Assembly: GCF_032229285.1 (NCBI RefSeq)
Contig: NZ_CP135084.1
Location: 372,001-436,000, forward strand
Source: Rheinheimera sp. MMS21-TC3
GTDB taxonomy: Bacteria > Pseudomonadota > Gammaproteobacteria > Enterobacterales > Alteromonadaceae
Direction: 5' to 3'
DNA: 64,000 nucleotides
Every line of letters begins with the position of its first letter. The first letter of the stretch is position 1. Both the position numbers and the translations under genes were made by a program. The notes under the pieces were generated by a model. The model had not been told where the DNA came from, made no database searches, and worked only from the letters and a program-made list of their open reading frames with translations. Positions 47,738 to 58,306 of this stretch are shown here, piece by piece.

Positions 47738-48301
47738 ATGATTAAGTCAATGCATAAAACACTAACAGGTAAATTAATTGTCCTGAGTTTAGGCATGTTT
47801 GGCTTTGGCTTTGCATTAGTGCCGTTATATGACGTGTTTTGCGACTTAACGGGCATTAATGGTAAAACCGCAACAACAGCAGCTTCAACTGATGCTGCTG
47901 TAATTGATACCAGCCGTGAAATTATTATTGAGTTTATTGCAAGGCCAAATAAAGACATGCCTTGGATATTTAAACCGGAAATTAGTCGGATAAAAGTTCA
48001 TCCAGGAGAAGTGCACCGGATAAACTATATAGCGACCAACCCAACTCAACGCTTTATTACTGGCCAAGCTGTGCCATCAGTTGCACCTGGCCAAGCGGCT
48101 TTATACTTCCATAAAATTGAGTGTTTTTGCTTTAGCCAGCAGCAGTTAGCAGGCGGTAAAGACATGTTGATGCCATTACAGTTTTATGTTGATCCGGCTT
48201 TACCAGACAAGTTTTCTACTATTACGCTGTCTTATACTTTGTATGACGTAACAGCAAATACCGTAGATATTGCTGGTTCGCCGACAAAACTTGGGGAATA
48301 A
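47738..48301 (+). CDS. ctaG: Cytochrome c oxidase assembly protein (Cox11/CtaG)
   Basis: 187 residues. One membrane anchor (about residues 10-31, LIVLSLGMFGFGFALVPLYDVFCDLTG) and the copper-binding motif ECFCFSQQQL near residue 128. It delivers Cu to CuB of subunit I from the periplasmic side. Its position between coxA and coxC is conserved. Confidence 0.95.
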   Translation: MIKSMHKTLTGKLIVLSLGMFGFGFALVPLYDVFCDLTGINGKTATTAASTDAAVIDTSREIIIEFIARPNKDMPWIFKPEISRIKVHPGEVHRINYIATNPTQRFITGQAVPSVAPGQAALYFHKIECFCFSQQQLAGGKDMLMPLQFYVDPALPDKFSTITLSYTLYDVTANTVDIAGSPTKLGE

Positions 48302-48302
48302 C

Positions 48303-49181
48303 ATGAATAACAGCTATGAAAAATATTATGTTCCCGCGCAAAGCCCTTGGCCTATTGTAGGCGCTGTTGCGTTATTCTTAATTGCCGTTGGTGCCGGTAA
48401 TTATATTAATGATGTCACTTATCAGCGAACCGGTTTTGGTGGCTATATGCTATTTGCTGGCATAGTAACGCTGATTATTATGCTGTTTGGTTGGTTTAGA
48501 AATGTTATTGATGAGTCTATGAGTGGTCTATATAGCCAACAAATGTCTCGCTCATTCCGCTTGGGTATGAGCTGGTTTATTATGTCAGAAGTGATGTTTT
48601 TTATGGCCTTTTTTGGCGCTTTATTTTATGGCCGCATTATCGCTTTAAACTGGTTGGGTGGCGGTGGCAATAATGCCAGTACCTTTGCCGTGCTCTGGCC
48701 TGAGTTTCAAGCTAGTTGGCCGTTATTAAAAACCCCAGGTGGCACAGAAACCCAAGCTATGCCTGCGACAGGTTTACCTATGATAAATACGGCGTTGTTA
48801 CTTATTTCCTCGGTAACCTTACACTTTGCTCATACAGCGCTTGAAAAAAGTAAGCGCGGTCAACTTAAGTTAATGTTGTTTTTTACTTTGGTCTTAGGTG
48901 CTAGCTTTTTATGTTTACAAGTTTACGAGTATGTACATGCTTATCGTGATTTAGGCTTAACCATGGCCTCGGGTTTTTATGGTAGCACCTTCTTTATGCT
49001 TACCGGCTTTCATGGTGTTCACGTCACCTTAGGCGCCATTATTTTGTTTTTTATTTTTTTACGAGTATTAAAAGGCCACTTTACCCCTAAAGATCATTTT
49101 GGTTTTCAAGCCGCAGCTTGGTACTGGCACTTTGTCGATGTGGTATGGCTGTGCCTATATGTATTTGTTTATGTGTTGTAG
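48303..49181 (+). CDS. coxC: Cytochrome c oxidase subunit III
   Basis: 292 residues from ATG 48303, two bases after the ctaG stop; a longer in-frame extension inside ctaG is not favoured. Seven membrane helices, with subunit III signatures SEVMFFMAFFGALFYGR, TGFHGVHVTLGAI and FQAAAWYWHFVDVVWLCLY. It stabilises the catalytic core and proton uptake. Confidence 0.96.
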   Translation: MNNSYEKYYVPAQSPWPIVGAVALFLIAVGAGNYINDVTYQRTGFGGYMLFAGIVTLIIMLFGWFRNVIDESMSGLYSQQMSRSFRLGMSWFIMSEVMFFMAFFGALFYGRIIALNWLGGGGNNASTFAVLWPEFQASWPLLKTPGGTETQAMPATGLPMINTALLLISSVTLHFAHTALEKSKRGQLKLMLFFTLVLGASFLCLQVYEYVHAYRDLGLTMASGFYGSTFFMLTGFHGVHVTLGAIILFFIFLRVLKGHFTPKDHFGFQAAAWYWHFVDVVWLCLYVFVYVL

Positions 49182-49187
49182 AACAGC

Positions 49188-49397
49188 TTAAAACGGGGTT
49201 GCGTTCGGCTGGATTAAGCCGAGCGCTATAGCGACAAAAATCAATAATAGTAAGGCAATAGAAATTAATAAGCGTCGACCCAGATAATGCGACATCGGAA
49301 CAGAGGGCTCAGCCGCCCTTAACATGATAATACCAGCACGAAATAAATTAAAAATAATAAAGAGCAGTAGTGCGATGATAACAAGTTTAATTAACAT
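49188..49397 (-). CDS. DUF2909-type twin-helix membrane protein
   Basis: 69 residues with two membrane helices (about 3-21 and 45-65) joined by a short loop containing MSHYLGRRL. It matches the small DUF2909 proteins encoded antisense to cox genes next to surf1. Its role in oxidase assembly is presumed from this conserved location only. Confidence 0.75.
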   Translation of the reverse strand: MLIKLVIIALLLFIIFNLFRAGIIMLRAAEPSVPMSHYLGRRLLISIALLLLIFVAIALGLIQPNATPF

Positions 49398-49423
49398 AAA
49401 AAGTACTCTATTAGGTCAGGTTT

Positions 49424-50176
49424 ATGCGCATTAAACTGGCTAATCATATTTTTGCCTTACGCATCGGTTGGCTCTGTATAACTGTGGCTGTTTTTATCAT
49501 TTTAATCAACTTATCTTGGTGGCAGTTACAGCGAGCAGCTGAAAAGTCAGCACAACTAAACCAGTTAGCACAGCAAGCAGAACAAGCTATGCTAACTGCA
49601 ACCGCGCTGGCTAAAATAGATTTGCAACAAACAAAGCCAAAACACTTAGATGGCCTTAAATTTGTAGCTACTGCAACTTGGCAAGCACCTTATATTTGGC
49701 TGCTTGATAACCAAATTGTAGAGGGGAAAGTAGGTTACGATGTTATTGTTGCGGCTAAGTTAGCCAATACTGATAGGTTATTATTAGTAAATTTAGGCTG
49801 GGTAGCAGCTACCTCATCGCGCGACACTCTTCCTGAAATTACTGTTCCTAAGCAGCTAGATTTAACGGGTACTTTGCATACTGATGTTAGCGGCATGCTG
49901 TTATTAGGTCAAAATATGGAGGCTTCAACTAGTTGGCCAAAGCGCATTCAACAAGTTAACTTTGCAGCATTTGCAGAGCAAATATCATTACCTCTGTATC
50001 CTGCGCTGTTATATCAACAGCAGCAAGCAGGCTTTATTCATCATTATACAGCTGTTGTTATGCCTCCAGAGAAGCATCACGCCTATGCTTTGCAATGGTT
50101 TTTATTAGCTATTGCAGTGCTAGGCGTGGCATTAGCGGCAAGTCATCAAGGAAGGGCAAGTTATGGCGAAAAATAA
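49424..50176 (+). CDS. SURF1-family cytochrome oxidase biogenesis protein
   Basis: 250 residues: N-terminal helix (WLCITVAVFIILINLSWWQLQRA), periplasmic domain with the SURF1 patterns WQLQRA, LLDNQIVEGKVGYDVI and LLVNLGWV, and a C-terminal helix (YALQWFLLAIAVLGVALA). It assists insertion of haem a. It overlaps the next gene by 14 bases. Confidence 0.93.
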   Translation: MRIKLANHIFALRIGWLCITVAVFIILINLSWWQLQRAAEKSAQLNQLAQQAEQAMLTATALAKIDLQQTKPKHLDGLKFVATATWQAPYIWLLDNQIVEGKVGYDVIVAAKLANTDRLLLVNLGWVAATSSRDTLPEITVPKQLDLTGTLHTDVSGMLLLGQNMEASTSWPKRIQQVNFAAFAEQISLPLYPALLYQQQQAGFIHHYTAVVMPPEKHHAYALQWFLLAIAVLGVALAASHQGRASYGEK

Positions 50177-50675
50177 GTTTTTATTGTTGTTTGTACTATG
50201 TTGTTTAGTGCCGCTGGTACTAGCATATTTAGTATTAACTTTAGGTTGGTTTGATCGTGGAGTAACTAGTAATGGCCAGTGGCAAACTGATGAAGTGTTT
50301 TTACTTGAACCAACTACAGAGCAGGCTCACTGGCGAATTATAGTATTGCCAGCCCAGCAGTGTGACCAGTTATGTCAGAATGCGATTTACACTGTCCAAC
50401 AATTATTTATTGGTTTAGGTCGTAAGCAGCAACAAGTGCAGCCAGTATTGCTTAGCGCTCTGCCTATGCCTGAGCTACCTAGCAGTTTCATGCAGCAGCC
50501 TACCAGTTACGATATTAGTGGCGAACTCTCTAACCAGATAGTGTTGGTTGATTATCAAGGCTTAGCGTTATTACGTTATGCCATGCCCAGCACAGAGGCT
50601 GAAATGATATTAACCGCTAAAGCACTGCGCCAAGATTTATTAAAGTTGCTTAATTACGATAGGACTGAAGTATGA
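50163..50675 (+). CDS. Membrane-anchored cox-cluster protein with CxxxC, unknown function
   Basis: 170 residues. One N-terminal helix (about 5-27) and a soluble periplasmic domain with QQCDQLCQNAIYTVQQL, a Cys-x3-Cys as in SCO-type copper chaperones, though the rest does not align clearly with SCO. A thioredoxin-like fold is possible. It sits between surf1 and ctaA and overlaps both, so a role in oxidase assembly is likely by context. Confidence 0.72.
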   Translation: MAKNKFLLLFVLCCLVPLVLAYLVLTLGWFDRGVTSNGQWQTDEVFLLEPTTEQAHWRIIVLPAQQCDQLCQNAIYTVQQLFIGLGRKQQQVQPVLLSALPMPELPSSFMQQPTSYDISGELSNQIVLVDYQGLALLRYAMPSTEAEMILTAKALRQDLLKLLNYDRTEV

Positions 50676-51679
50676 CAAGACAGCGTTGGCTGGCAGGTTT
50701 TGCCATTATCCTTACATTGGGGGTTATTACCTTAGGTGCCTACACTAGATTAACTGATGCCGGCTTAGGTTGCCCTGATTGGCCGGGTTGTTATGGTTTT
50801 TTAAAGGTGCCGCAACAAGAACATCATATAGCGCAAGCTATGCAAGCTTTTCCTGATCGGCCAGTGCATGCAGAAAAGGCTTGGAATGAAATGATCCACC
50901 GTTATTTTGCTGGTACTTTAGGATTATTAATAGCTTTTATTTTTATTAGTAGTTGGTGGCGCAGTGCTAAGCCTAAGTTATTACCTAGCATCTTAGTAGT
51001 ATTAGTTATATTTCAAGCTGCTTTAGGTATGTGGACAGTAACGCTTAATTTACTACCATTAGTAGTGATGGGGCATCTGTTAGGGGGTTTTGCCATTTTA
51101 AGCTTATTGGCTTTATATTGGCTAAAACATCAACCAAAACTGCCTGCGCAACCTGAACTTATAGGTTTAAAACCCTTAGCAAATTTCGCCGTTATTTTGT
51201 TAATTGTCCAGATAGCCTTGGGCGGCTGGACGGCAGCTAATTATGCCGCTTTAGCCTGTATAGAGCTGCCAATTTGCGAACCAGGTTGGTTACAACGAAT
51301 GGATCTGGTAGCGGCGTTTGATTTGCACTTAGGGCATGACGATTATGAATATGGCGTAATGTCGGCTGAGGCGCGACAAACGGTACATATACTGCATCGT
51401 TTTGGGGCCTTAATTACTGTTAGTGTGTTAGCCATATTTTTATGGCAGTTATGGCAAAGAGCCATCCAACCCAGAGTGCGCAAACTAACGCTGATTGCGG
51501 CAATTTTATTAGCTTGCCAATTTTGTTTAGGTTTAATGAATGTAGTATTGCATTTACCTTTAGCAAATGCGGTAGCGCATAATGTTGTAGCTGCCAATTT
51601 ATTAATGGTTTTAGTGTTATTGTTGGTACAAGTCCCGAGCCTAGGCTCGACAAGGAGCAACCATGCTGAGCATAAGTAA
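50672..51679 (+). CDS. ctaA: Haem A synthase (CtaA/Cox15)
   Basis: 335 residues, eight predicted helices. Conserved haem ligands and signatures: [43 protein letters not shown] and [12 protein letters not shown]. It oxidises the haem O methyl group to form haem A. The last 17 bases overlap ctaB. Confidence 0.96.
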   Translation: MTRQRWLAGFAIILTLGVITLGAYTRLTDAGLGCPDWPGCYGFLKVPQQEHHIAQAMQAFPDRPVHAEKAWNEMIHRYFAGTLGLLIAFIFISSWWRSAKPKLLPSILVVLVIFQAALGMWTVTLNLLPLVVMGHLLGGFAILSLLALYWLKHQPKLPAQPELIGLKPLANFAVILLIVQIALGGWTAANYAALACIELPICEPGWLQRMDLVAAFDLHLGHDDYEYGVMSAEARQTVHILHRFGALITVSVLAIFLWQLWQRAIQPRVRKLTLIAAILLACQFCLGLMNVVLHLPLANAVAHNVVAANLLMVLVLLLVQVPSLGSTRSNHAEHK

Positions 51680-52577
51680 ACCCTATGATTTTACTGCTGT
51701 ATGTAAAGACTATTTAGAACTAACTAAACCTAAGGTTGTGGCGTTATTAGTATTAACAGCTTGGGTAGGAATGATGCTAGCTGTTCCTGGCTTGCCAAAT
51801 ATCGTAACAGTGCTAATAGCGACCCTAGGCATAGGTTTACTTTCTGCTGCAGCTGCGGCAATGAACCATGTTGTAGACCGCCGTATTGATGCGCAAATGG
51901 CCCGTACTTACAGTAGGCCTATTGCTAAAGGCCGTATTACTAGTCGACAAGCAAGTATTTTTGCCACAACCTTAGCCGCGCTTGGTTTTATATTATTATA
52001 TTTTGCGGTTAATGCCTTAACGGCTTGGTTAACTTTAGCCAGCTTATTTGGTTATGCAGTGGTTTATACCCAATTTTTAAAGCGAGCAACTCCGCAAAAT
52101 ATTGTTATAGGTGGCTTAGCTGGCGCTATGCCGCCGTTATTAGGGTGGACGGCTATTACTGGTGAAATACATGGCCATGCTCTGTTATTAGTAATGATTA
52201 TATTTGCTTGGACACCGCCTCATTTTTGGGCGTTAGCTATTCATCGTAGAGCCGATTACGCTAAAGTGAATATGCCAATGCTACCTGTTACCCATGGTAT
52301 AGAGTTTACAAAAAGCATTATTTGTTTATACACAGTGTTATTGTTTGTGGTTTGCTTAATGCCATATTTAGTGGGCATGAGTGGCGCTATATATTTAATT
52401 GGCAGTGTAATTTTGAATTTGCGCTTTATGCAATATGCTTGGCAGTTAAAGTTAGCCGATGAAAAGACCGATTTAGCGATGAAAACCTTTAAGTTTTCAA
52501 TCATTCATTTAATGGCGTTGTTTCTGATATTGTTAGTTGATCATTATTTAAAGGTGTCACCATTTTATGTTACGTAA
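51663..52577 (+). CDS. ctaB: Protohaem IX farnesyltransferase (haem O synthase)
   Basis: 304 residues, polytopic UbiA-fold prenyltransferase with [16 protein letters not shown] (NxxxD-type Asp motif) and [21 protein letters not shown]. It adds the farnesyl chain to haem B. It overlaps ctaA upstream and the SCO gene downstream, typical of tight cox assembly operons. Confidence 0.96.
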   Translation: MLSISKPYDFTAVCKDYLELTKPKVVALLVLTAWVGMMLAVPGLPNIVTVLIATLGIGLLSAAAAAMNHVVDRRIDAQMARTYSRPIAKGRITSRQASIFATTLAALGFILLYFAVNALTAWLTLASLFGYAVVYTQFLKRATPQNIVIGGLAGAMPPLLGWTAITGEIHGHALLLVMIIFAWTPPHFWALAIHRRADYAKVNMPMLPVTHGIEFTKSIICLYTVLLFVVCLMPYLVGMSGAIYLIGSVILNLRFMQYAWQLKLADEKTDLAMKTFKFSIIHLMALFLILLVDHYLKVSPFYVT

Positions 52578-53208
52578 TATTGTTTTAGGATTAATTGCGC
52601 TAGCGGCTGTTGCTGCTGGCGCCATGTTTTATAAGGCTCAGCAACAAAGCGCTGAGCCATCTAATGCTTTAGTGTACCCACAACCAAGAACCTTAAGCGA
52701 CTTTAGTTTAACTGACCAATTTGGTGCTACTGTTGATCGTGAACGCTTATACGGCCAATGGACCTTAGCTTTTGTCGGTTATACCTATTGCCCAGATATC
52801 TGTCCTTTAACTTTAGCTAAACTGGCCGGAGTGCAACCTGATCTTGCTGCTATGGTAGAGCAGCCGTTAAAGATTTGGTTTATATCGGTTGATCCCAATC
52901 GTGATACAGTTGAACAGCTAAATAACTATGTTAACTATTTTGACCAAGCCGCGGTAATAGGCATGACAGCAGGGCATGAACAGCTATTTCCGTTTGTTCG
53001 TCAGTTAGGCCTAATGTATGCCATAAGCAGTACTACAGAGCCTAATTATTTAGTGGATCACAGTGCATCAATTGTTTTAATCAATCCGCAAGGTCAGTTA
53101 GTGGCAATGTTTAAACCGCCATTAAAAGTTGGCGAGCTGCCCGTGGTTAGCTCAGAGCAATTATTAGCAGATTTCCCGCTAGTGCTGAGAAAGCTTAATC
53201 AAGCCTAA
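52567..53208 (+). CDS. SCO1/SenC-family copper chaperone
   Basis: 213 residues. Membrane anchor at about 5-22, thioredoxin-like fold with [15 protein letters not shown] (CxxxC near residue 75) and the distal His in [11 protein letters not shown]. It loads copper into CuA of subunit II. Last gene of the cox operon; it converges with and overlaps the deacetylase gene by 14 bases. Confidence 0.94.
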   Translation: MLRNIVLGLIALAAVAAGAMFYKAQQQSAEPSNALVYPQPRTLSDFSLTDQFGATVDRERLYGQWTLAFVGYTYCPDICPLTLAKLAGVQPDLAAMVEQPLKIWFISVDPNRDTVEQLNNYVNYFDQAAVIGMTAGHEQLFPFVRQLGLMYAISSTTEPNYLVDHSASIVLINPQGQLVAMFKPPLKVGELPVVSSEQLLADFPLVLRKLNQA

Positions 53209-54220
53209 TCCAAGGTTGTGAGTACCAATAATAATAGCCTTTTTTGCTAAGTGAGGGGGCAGTACAGTTATAGCGACTACGACCTTTAGCTAAAGGCTTG
53301 CTAGCTTGAACGCTAAAGCTGTTTTTAGTTATCCAGTTAGGTGTTAAAACCTGACCTGAGGCATAGCACTGTAATTGACTAGGCTGAAAGTCGTCTACCT
53401 TTAGGGTTAAGCGTAATGTAGGTGGGTTAGCTTTGTGTATTAAAGAGTCTGTTTGATGCTCATCAGTAATAGTAAAAGCTAAACTGCGAAACTTCTGACT
53501 AAGTTGAGTTAAATCTGCATATTGGCCGGCAGCTGGGAACCTAGGGATATGAGTTAAAGAAGTGTTATTACCCACAGCTCCTGAATGTTGGCCAATACCG
53601 ATAAACCCCAGCTCAGATACTAGTTGTTCAAGCGCTAGGCTATATTCCCCATAAGGGTAAGCTAGCCATTTATGCGATTGACCAGTATGTAACTTAATTT
53701 TAGCTTCAGCATCTAAAATACTTTGTTGCATCCGCTCTAACCAAGCTTGCTTCGTTTCTCCAGCTTCAGGCGCTGCCATATGCTCGTGCCACATAGCATG
53801 GTTAGCAATGAGTACCCCTTCATCGGACATTTGTTTAACTTGTTGCCAATTAAGCAAAGGGCCATCTTGTTTATCAATACTGCCAGGGCTGATAAAAAGA
53901 GTATAAGGATAGCCAAATTGTTGCAAAATAGGCCTTGCGGTAGTGAAGTTGTTTTCATAGCTATCGTCAAAGGTTATAACAACGCTATTGTCTGCTACAG
54001 GTTGATTGGTTTGTAGTTGCTGAATTAAAACATCCAGCCCAATAACCTTAAAATTATGATCTTTTAAATACTGCAGGTGATCATGAAACTCCTCAGCTGT
54101 TACGCTGGTTACGCGAGGGGTATCACTGGCAACATGATGATAAATAAGGACAACAGCAGCTTGAGCTGTGGTTAGAGTTAAATTAATAAACGCCATAAAC
54201 AGCACTGATAATCGCAACAT
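53195..54220 (-). CDS. Exported polysaccharide deacetylase-family protein
   Basis: 341 residues. A Sec signal (about 1-21) is followed by a NodB domain with VITFDDSYENNFTTA (catalytic Asp-Asp) and IANHAMWHEHM (metal His pair), and by a C-terminal beta-rich extension. The family removes N-acetyl groups from polysaccharides such as PNAG or chitin-like chains. No neighbouring glycan genes suggest a substrate. Confidence 0.88.
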   Translation of the reverse strand: MLRLSVLFMAFINLTLTTAQAAVVLIYHHVASDTPRVTSVTAEEFHDHLQYLKDHNFKVIGLDVLIQQLQTNQPVADNSVVITFDDSYENNFTTARPILQQFGYPYTLFISPGSIDKQDGPLLNWQQVKQMSDEGVLIANHAMWHEHMAAPEAGETKQAWLERMQQSILDAEAKIKLHTGQSHKWLAYPYGEYSLALEQLVSELGFIGIGQHSGAVGNNTSLTHIPRFPAAGQYADLTQLSQKFRSLAFTITDEHQTDSLIHKANPPTLRLTLKVDDFQPSQLQCYASGQVLTPNWITKNSFSVQASKPLAKGRSRYNCTAPSLSKKGYYYWYSQPWIRLD

Positions 54221-54306
54221 AACTTCACTCCTAGCAGTAATATAGCACTAGGTTATATCACAGCTAGGAGTTTGCTTCAGCTAATAGCGTAGCTAACCCA
54301 TCATCA

Positions 54307-54885
54307 TTAATAGTAAGAGTGTTCGCCAGCTTGGTGCTCAGTAATATCACGAACGCCGGTTAATTCATTACTAAATTGATTTAACAACTGCTTTTCAATA
54401 CCTTCTTTTAAGGTCAAATCAACTTGTGCGCAACCATTACAGCCACCACCAAACTCTAATACCACAACACCTTCTTTTGTTAGCTCAATGATACTGACCC
54501 GACCGCCATGACTAGCTAATTGCGGGTTAATTTCAGAATCGATGACGTACTGCACGCGTTCTTGTAAAGGCGCGTCGTCATTCACCTTACGAACTTTGGC
54601 ATTCGGCGCTTTTAAAGTTAACTGAGATCCCATCTGATCGGTAGTAAAATCAATTTCAGCATCAACTAAAAAAGGTTTACTTTCTGCATCAATTACCGCA
54701 TCAAAGCCAGTAAAATTAAAGCGTAAATCTGTTTCTTCAACAGCATCTGGTGGGCAATAGGAGACGCCACATTCCGCTTGAACCGTGCCTGGGTTGACTA
54801 CAAAGACACGAATTAAAGTGCCTTCAGGTTGGTTAGATAAAAGTTTTGCAAAGTGTGCCTGAGCTTGTTCGGAGATCGAAATCAT
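54307..54885 (-). CDS. nfuA: Fe-S biogenesis protein NfuA
   Basis: 192 residues. N-terminal degenerate A-type carrier domain (about 1-95) and a C-terminal Nfu domain with [15 protein letters not shown] (CxxC cluster ligands). It delivers 4Fe-4S clusters to targets, especially under stress. In many gammaproteobacteria it neighbours comF/gntX and bioH, which lie nearby here after one inserted peptidase gene. Confidence 0.95.
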   Translation of the reverse strand: MISISEQAQAHFAKLLSNQPEGTLIRVFVVNPGTVQAECGVSYCPPDAVEETDLRFNFTGFDAVIDAESKPFLVDAEIDFTTDQMGSQLTLKAPNAKVRKVNDDAPLQERVQYVIDSEINPQLASHGGRVSIIELTKEGVVVLEFGGGCNGCAQVDLTLKEGIEKQLLNQFSNELTGVRDITEHQAGEHSYY

Positions 54886-55011
54886 ATTAGTACCTGACTA
54901 AATTACTAGGTTAATTACTATGATACTCCTCCTCTTTATTGGATGCCAGCCTCGCTTGAGTTTTGCTTTAAGATCTGGCTAACTTAGCCGCAACTAAGAG
55001 AGGATATCATT

Positions 55012-57549
55012 ATGAAATATGTTAGTTTGCTGACATTGGCGCTGTTTAGTTGCTTGAGTGTAGCCCAGATACAATATGCACCCAAAGCTGAAAACCCAAG
55101 TATGCCGAGTCCAAAACAAGTGTTAGGCTTTGAGGTTGGCCAATGGCATGTACGGCATGACCAAATACAACATTATTTTGAACAATTGGCCGAGAAATCG
55201 TCACGGGCACAATTAGAAATAATTGGTTATAGTCATGAACAGCGACCCATGTTGCAAATGGTAATATCTGCTCCAGAAAATATAAATAGGTTACAGGAAA
55301 TTAGGCAACAGCATTTAGCAGCTGCACGGGGAGATGCTAAACCTAATGAGCATGCACCAGTAGTCATTTGGCTGGGCTATAGTATTCACGGTAATGAGCC
55401 CAGTGGCGCCAACTCTTCATTACTATTAGCTCATTACCTTGCTTCTAGCGAAGATCCGCAAGTCATTAATTGGCTTAAAAATGCCATCATTCTAGTACAA
55501 CCTAGTTTAAACCCTGACGGTAATGACAGATTTGCTCTGTGGGCAAATATGCACAAAGGTGCAACAGCAGTTGCTGACCGCCAACATAGAGAGCATAACG
55601 AACCTTGGCCTAATGGTCGGCCAAACCATTATTGGTTTGATTTAAACCGCGATTGGTTATTATTGCAGCATCCTGAAAGCCAAGCGCGTATAGCTCAATA
55701 TCAGCAGTGGCTACCCAACATTGTTGGGGATTATCATGAGATGGGCACCGATAGCACTTTTTTCTTCCAGCCGGGCATTCCTAGCCGAAATTCACCTTTT
55801 ACGCCAGAGCGTAACTTTGAATTGACTAAGAAACTGGCTGAATATCATGCTGCTGCCTTAGACAAAAACAATAAGCTGTATTATACCGAAGAGTCTTTTG
55901 ATGACTTTTATATTGGTAAAGGCTCAACTTATCCGGATGTGCAAGGCAGTGTAGGCATTTTATTTGAACAAGCCAGTAGCCGAGGCCATATCCAAGAAAG
56001 TATCAATGGAGAATTAAGCTTTCCTGATACTATACAGAATCAATTTACGGCTTCATTGTCGATGATAGAAGGCGCGGTAGAGCAGCGCTTAGCTCTGCTA
56101 AATTATCAGCACCAGTTTTATAATGAAGCTAAACAAGAAGCACGTAACGATAAAATCAGCGGCTATATATTAACTGAGTCTGCAGATAGCTCTAGGATGG
56201 CTGCCTTATTAGATAACTTACAACGACACCATATAAGCGTTTACCCATTGCGTAAAGAGTGGAAAGAAGGTGGCGAAAAATATCCAGCTAATAAGAGTTA
56301 TTTTGTGCCATTACAACAAGCACAATACCGTTTTATTAAAGCTATATTCAGTACCGATACTCTGTTTAATGATAACACCTTCTATGATGTTTCAGCTTGG
56401 ACCTTACCTTATGCTTACAACATTCAGTTTAAAGCGGTAAAAAATAGCCCAAGTAAAAGTGTTTTAGGCCAAAGTTGGCAGCAACAACCAATAGCAACAA
56501 CTGAGTTGGTTGCTGGCGCTTATGCATATGCCTTTAATTGGCAAGATCAGCAAGCACCACTTTTATTACAGGCTTTATTGGCTGAAAACCTAGTTGTACG
56601 GGCTGCCATGAATGACTTTAGCGCTGATACTGAGCAAGGCCAAATAGAATTACATAAAGGCGCCATGATGCTGCCAGCAGGCTTACAATCAGGCGATTGG
56701 TTTCAGCGTTTACAGCGTGTACAACAGCAATTTAACTTGCCTATTTATGCTATTAACACAGGGTTAACTAGCAAAGGTAGTGATTTAGGCAGCCGTAACT
56801 TTGTACCTGTAACCATGCCTAAAGTATTACTGATAGCAGGGCCTGGTATTAACTCAACTGAAGCAGGCGAGGCTTGGTACAATATTGAGCGGTTAGGAGG
56901 TATTTCACCTTCAATTGTTGAGCCGCAGCGCTTTGCCAGTATAGATTTAACCCGCTATAGCCATATAGTCTTACCTGATGGTAACTATAACCAGTGGTCA
57001 GACTCTGACCTGGCTAAGTTAACAGCTTGGTTGCAACGAGGCGGTGTACTATGGGCGCATAAGCGAGCTGCAATGTGGGCCGCTGAACGTAATATTTTAA
57101 AGGCAGATACTTGGTCTGCTAAAGAGATGTATAGCCTTATCTCAGCTGACGATCTAAGCTATGCTGATCAAGAGCAATTAGGCGGTAAACGACGTTTAGC
57201 GGGGGCAATTTATCAAGCACAGTTAGATTTAAGCCATCCTTTAGCCTTTGGCTTTACCCGTGCCGAATTACCGGTCTTTAAAAATAGCGTGTTATTATTA
57301 AAACCAAGCGAACAGCCCTTTGTTAATGTGGCTTTATATAGTGAATCACCACAATTAGCCGGTTTTACAGCTGCCGAATATATCCCAAGAATTAGTCAGA
57401 GTGCGGCCTTGCTGGCACATAATGTTGGCAAAGGTAAAGTGATAGCTATGACCGATAATCCAGTGTTTCGTGGTTACTTTTTTGGCTCAAGTCGATTATT
57501 AATTAATGCTTTATATCTTGGTCATAGTTTTGATGCTAGGGGCCAATAA
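55012..57549 (+). CDS. Exported M14-family zinc carboxypeptidase
   Basis: 845 residues with a signal peptide ending near SVAQ (about residue 19). M14 zinc ligands: HGNEPSG (HxxE) near residue 125 and GDYHEMGTD downstream; catalytic Glu in GILFEQASSRG. The C-terminal half (about 400-845) is a glutamine-amidotransferase-like or jelly-roll region with no assigned role. It separates nfuA from comF, which are often adjacent, so it may be a later insertion. Confidence 0.9.
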   Translation: MKYVSLLTLALFSCLSVAQIQYAPKAENPSMPSPKQVLGFEVGQWHVRHDQIQHYFEQLAEKSSRAQLEIIGYSHEQRPMLQMVISAPENINRLQEIRQQHLAAARGDAKPNEHAPVVIWLGYSIHGNEPSGANSSLLLAHYLASSEDPQVINWLKNAIILVQPSLNPDGNDRFALWANMHKGATAVADRQHREHNEPWPNGRPNHYWFDLNRDWLLLQHPESQARIAQYQQWLPNIVGDYHEMGTDSTFFFQPGIPSRNSPFTPERNFELTKKLAEYHAAALDKNNKLYYTEESFDDFYIGKGSTYPDVQGSVGILFEQASSRGHIQESINGELSFPDTIQNQFTASLSMIEGAVEQRLALLNYQHQFYNEAKQEARNDKISGYILTESADSSRMAALLDNLQRHHISVYPLRKEWKEGGEKYPANKSYFVPLQQAQYRFIKAIFSTDTLFNDNTFYDVSAWTLPYAYNIQFKAVKNSPSKSVLGQSWQQQPIATTELVAGAYAYAFNWQDQQAPLLLQALLAENLVVRAAMNDFSADTEQGQIELHKGAMMLPAGLQSGDWFQRLQRVQQQFNLPIYAINTGLTSKGSDLGSRNFVPVTMPKVLLIAGPGINSTEAGEAWYNIERLGGISPSIVEPQRFASIDLTRYSHIVLPDGNYNQWSDSDLAKLTAWLQRGGVLWAHKRAAMWAAERNILKADTWSAKEMYSLISADDLSYADQEQLGGKRRLAGAIYQAQLDLSHPLAFGFTRAELPVFKNSVLLLKPSEQPFVNVALYSESPQLAGFTAAEYIPRISQSAALLAHNVGKGKVIAMTDNPVFRGYFFGSSRLLINALYLGHSFDARGQ

Positions 57550-57561
57550 ATTTAGCGCAAT

Positions 57562-58275
57562 TTAATCTAAAATCGTAACGGCTAAAGTCCACAAACTAAT
57601 GTGACTAACGCCGTTACGCTTTAATAAGCGGCATAATTCATTAGCAGTAGCGCCAGTCGTAATAACGTCATCTATTAGTGCTATACGTGTTGGTAAGGTG
57701 GCGTTAGGCTTAAGATTAAAAGCATTTTTTAAATTATGCTGGCGCTGCTTTTTATTTAAGCCTACTTGAGCCGGATTTTTATGCTGACGTTGCAGAACCT
57801 TAAGTAAGGGTAACTGTAATTGTTTAGCGACAGCCTTAGCTAGTACTTCCGCTTGATTAAAGCCCCGCTTACGCTGTCTACTTGGGTGCATGGGAACATA
57901 CAGTATGGCTTGGGGCAGTGACTCTGTTTGAGCAGCATAGCGCGTTAATAGGGTAATAAATTGCTGTTGTAATAACTCACCTGCTGCATGATTAGCAAAA
58001 AACTTCCACTGCTGGATCCAATGCTGAAATGGTTGCTGATAATAACTTACGGCAAGTAACTGCTGAAATAAAGGTTGATTAATATTTTTGCTTACCGCAG
58101 GTAACCAGAGCAGATTATAATGACACAGCTTATAAGGTAAACTAGGTATTGCTTGCTGGCAGTAGTTGCATAATTGCCGTTGGCTATGTTGCACAGGCAA
58201 GCTACACCATAAACAGCAAGACGGTAATATTAAATGCCAATAATGGCGCAATAATAGCAAAGCATTCGTAATCAA
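57562..58275 (-). CDS. ComF/GntX-family phosphoribosyltransferase-like protein
   Basis: 237 residues: N-terminal zinc-ribbon (CLWCSLPVQ...LCNYCQQ), a linker and a type I PRTase fold with the PRPP loop ALIDDVITTGATANEL. The family is needed for DNA uptake in naturally competent species and for use of DNA as a nutrient. Divergent from bioH, the usual arrangement. Confidence 0.9.
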   Translation of the reverse strand: MITNALLLLRHYWHLILPSCCLWCSLPVQHSQRQLCNYCQQAIPSLPYKLCHYNLLWLPAVSKNINQPLFQQLLAVSYYQQPFQHWIQQWKFFANHAAGELLQQQFITLLTRYAAQTESLPQAILYVPMHPSRQRKRGFNQAEVLAKAVAKQLQLPLLKVLQRQHKNPAQVGLNKKQRQHNLKNAFNLKPNATLPTRIALIDDVITTGATANELCRLLKRNGVSHISLWTLAVTILD

Positions 58276-58306
58276 ACCTAACCTTTAATTTAATAAATAG
58301 TTAACT

